NCBI GenBank assembly: GCA_017885365.1
Contig: JAFNGD010000019.1
Location: forward strand, 1-5,117
Length of the DNA stretch: 5,117 nucleotides
Source: Nitrospirota bacterium
Lineage (GTDB): Bacteria; Nitrospirota; UBA9217
Reading direction: 5' to 3'
Numbering within the stretch: the first letter of the stretch is position 1; each line of letters starts with the position of its first letter. Shown one piece after another: positions 5,053 through 5,117 of this stretch. A program made the translations under genes and the position numbers. The notes below the pieces were generated by a model. The model saw only the letters and a program-made list of their open reading frames with translations. It was not told where the DNA came from and ran no database searches.

Positions 5053-5117
5053 CTAGCTGTACTCATCATGCTCCTCTCCAAAGACCGCGTGGATGATCTC
5101 CCACGCCGTCTCCTCGA
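5053..5117 (-). CDS. C-terminal end of an unidentified protein (partial)
   Basis: The reverse complement from the window edge reads 20 codons to TAG at 5055-5053, ending WEIIHAVFGEEHDEYS. The mix of an apolar/charged helix and an acidic tail is protein-like, and the gene would end 30 bases before the DUF3795 start on the same strand, as in an operon. One other frame is also open here, but it is Arg/Ser-rich and looks spurious. Too little is visible to name a family. Confidence 0.45.
   Translation of the reverse strand, partial: EETAWEIIHAVFGEEHDEYS

Noticed and set aside
5025..5069. 14-codon minus-strand ORF with a good GGAG site, ending 2 bases before the DUF3795 start
   Set aside because: It overlaps the end of the more protein-like upstream frame, its sequence is low in information, and nothing beyond spacing supports translation. 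Translational coupling to DUF3795 remains a remote possibility.
1..5117. CRISPR arrays, tRNA or rRNA genes, insertion sequences with transposases
   Set aside because: No regularly spaced repeats, no tRNA-like cloverleaf or rRNA sequence, and no transposase or integrase reading frame is visible on either strand.

Overview
The window reads as a chromosomal stretch of a bacterium with moderately high GC. Every gene I can support lies on the minus strand, so transcription runs from high to low coordinates. The presence of UppP suggests a walled bacterium. The mix of a Cys-rich small-domain protein, a DUF3795 protein, a YiiM-type MOSC protein and a cobalamin riboswitch is the sort of set found in anaerobic lineages such as Desulfobacterota or Nitrospirota. 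That placement is a weak inference; nothing here fixes the taxon.

Layout in transcription order: (1) 5117-5053, the last 20 codons of an unidentified gene. (2) 5022-4660, a Cys-rich DUF3795 protein. (3) 4659-4354, an AT-richer spacer holding a perfect 16-bp palindrome and an adjacent inverted repeat. (4) 4353-3280, a GT4-type glycosyltransferase starting at TTG. (5) 3207-3145, a 63-bp element with the arm and spacer geometry of an integron attC site. (6) 3123-2155, a YheT/ABHD-type alpha/beta hydrolase. (7) 1934-1760, a cobalamin (B12) riboswitch. (8) 1720-1490, a 76-residue Cys-rich small-domain protein. (9) 1464-826, a MOSC protein with a GTG start, 25 bp downstream. (10) A good sigma70-like promoter at 789-761, followed by a possible 29-residue membrane peptide (737-648). 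(11) The first 209 codons of uppP (627-1), which runs off the window.

The most notable unit is the riboswitch plus the Cys-rich gene plus the MOSC gene, which looks like a two-gene operon controlled by B12. Cys-rich small domains are known in cobalamin-related proteins (fused to CbiZ in some archaea), so the RNA and the protein family point the same way. Pairing with a MOSC protein is unexpected and suggests a link between corrinoid status and metal, sulfur or molybdenum-cofactor chemistry that I cannot specify. The attC-like element after the glycosyltransferase, with the AT-richer DNA on the far side of that gene, suggests that this part of the window was acquired. The uppP leader encodes what looks like a very small membrane protein with the GC-rich third positions expected of real coding sequence.
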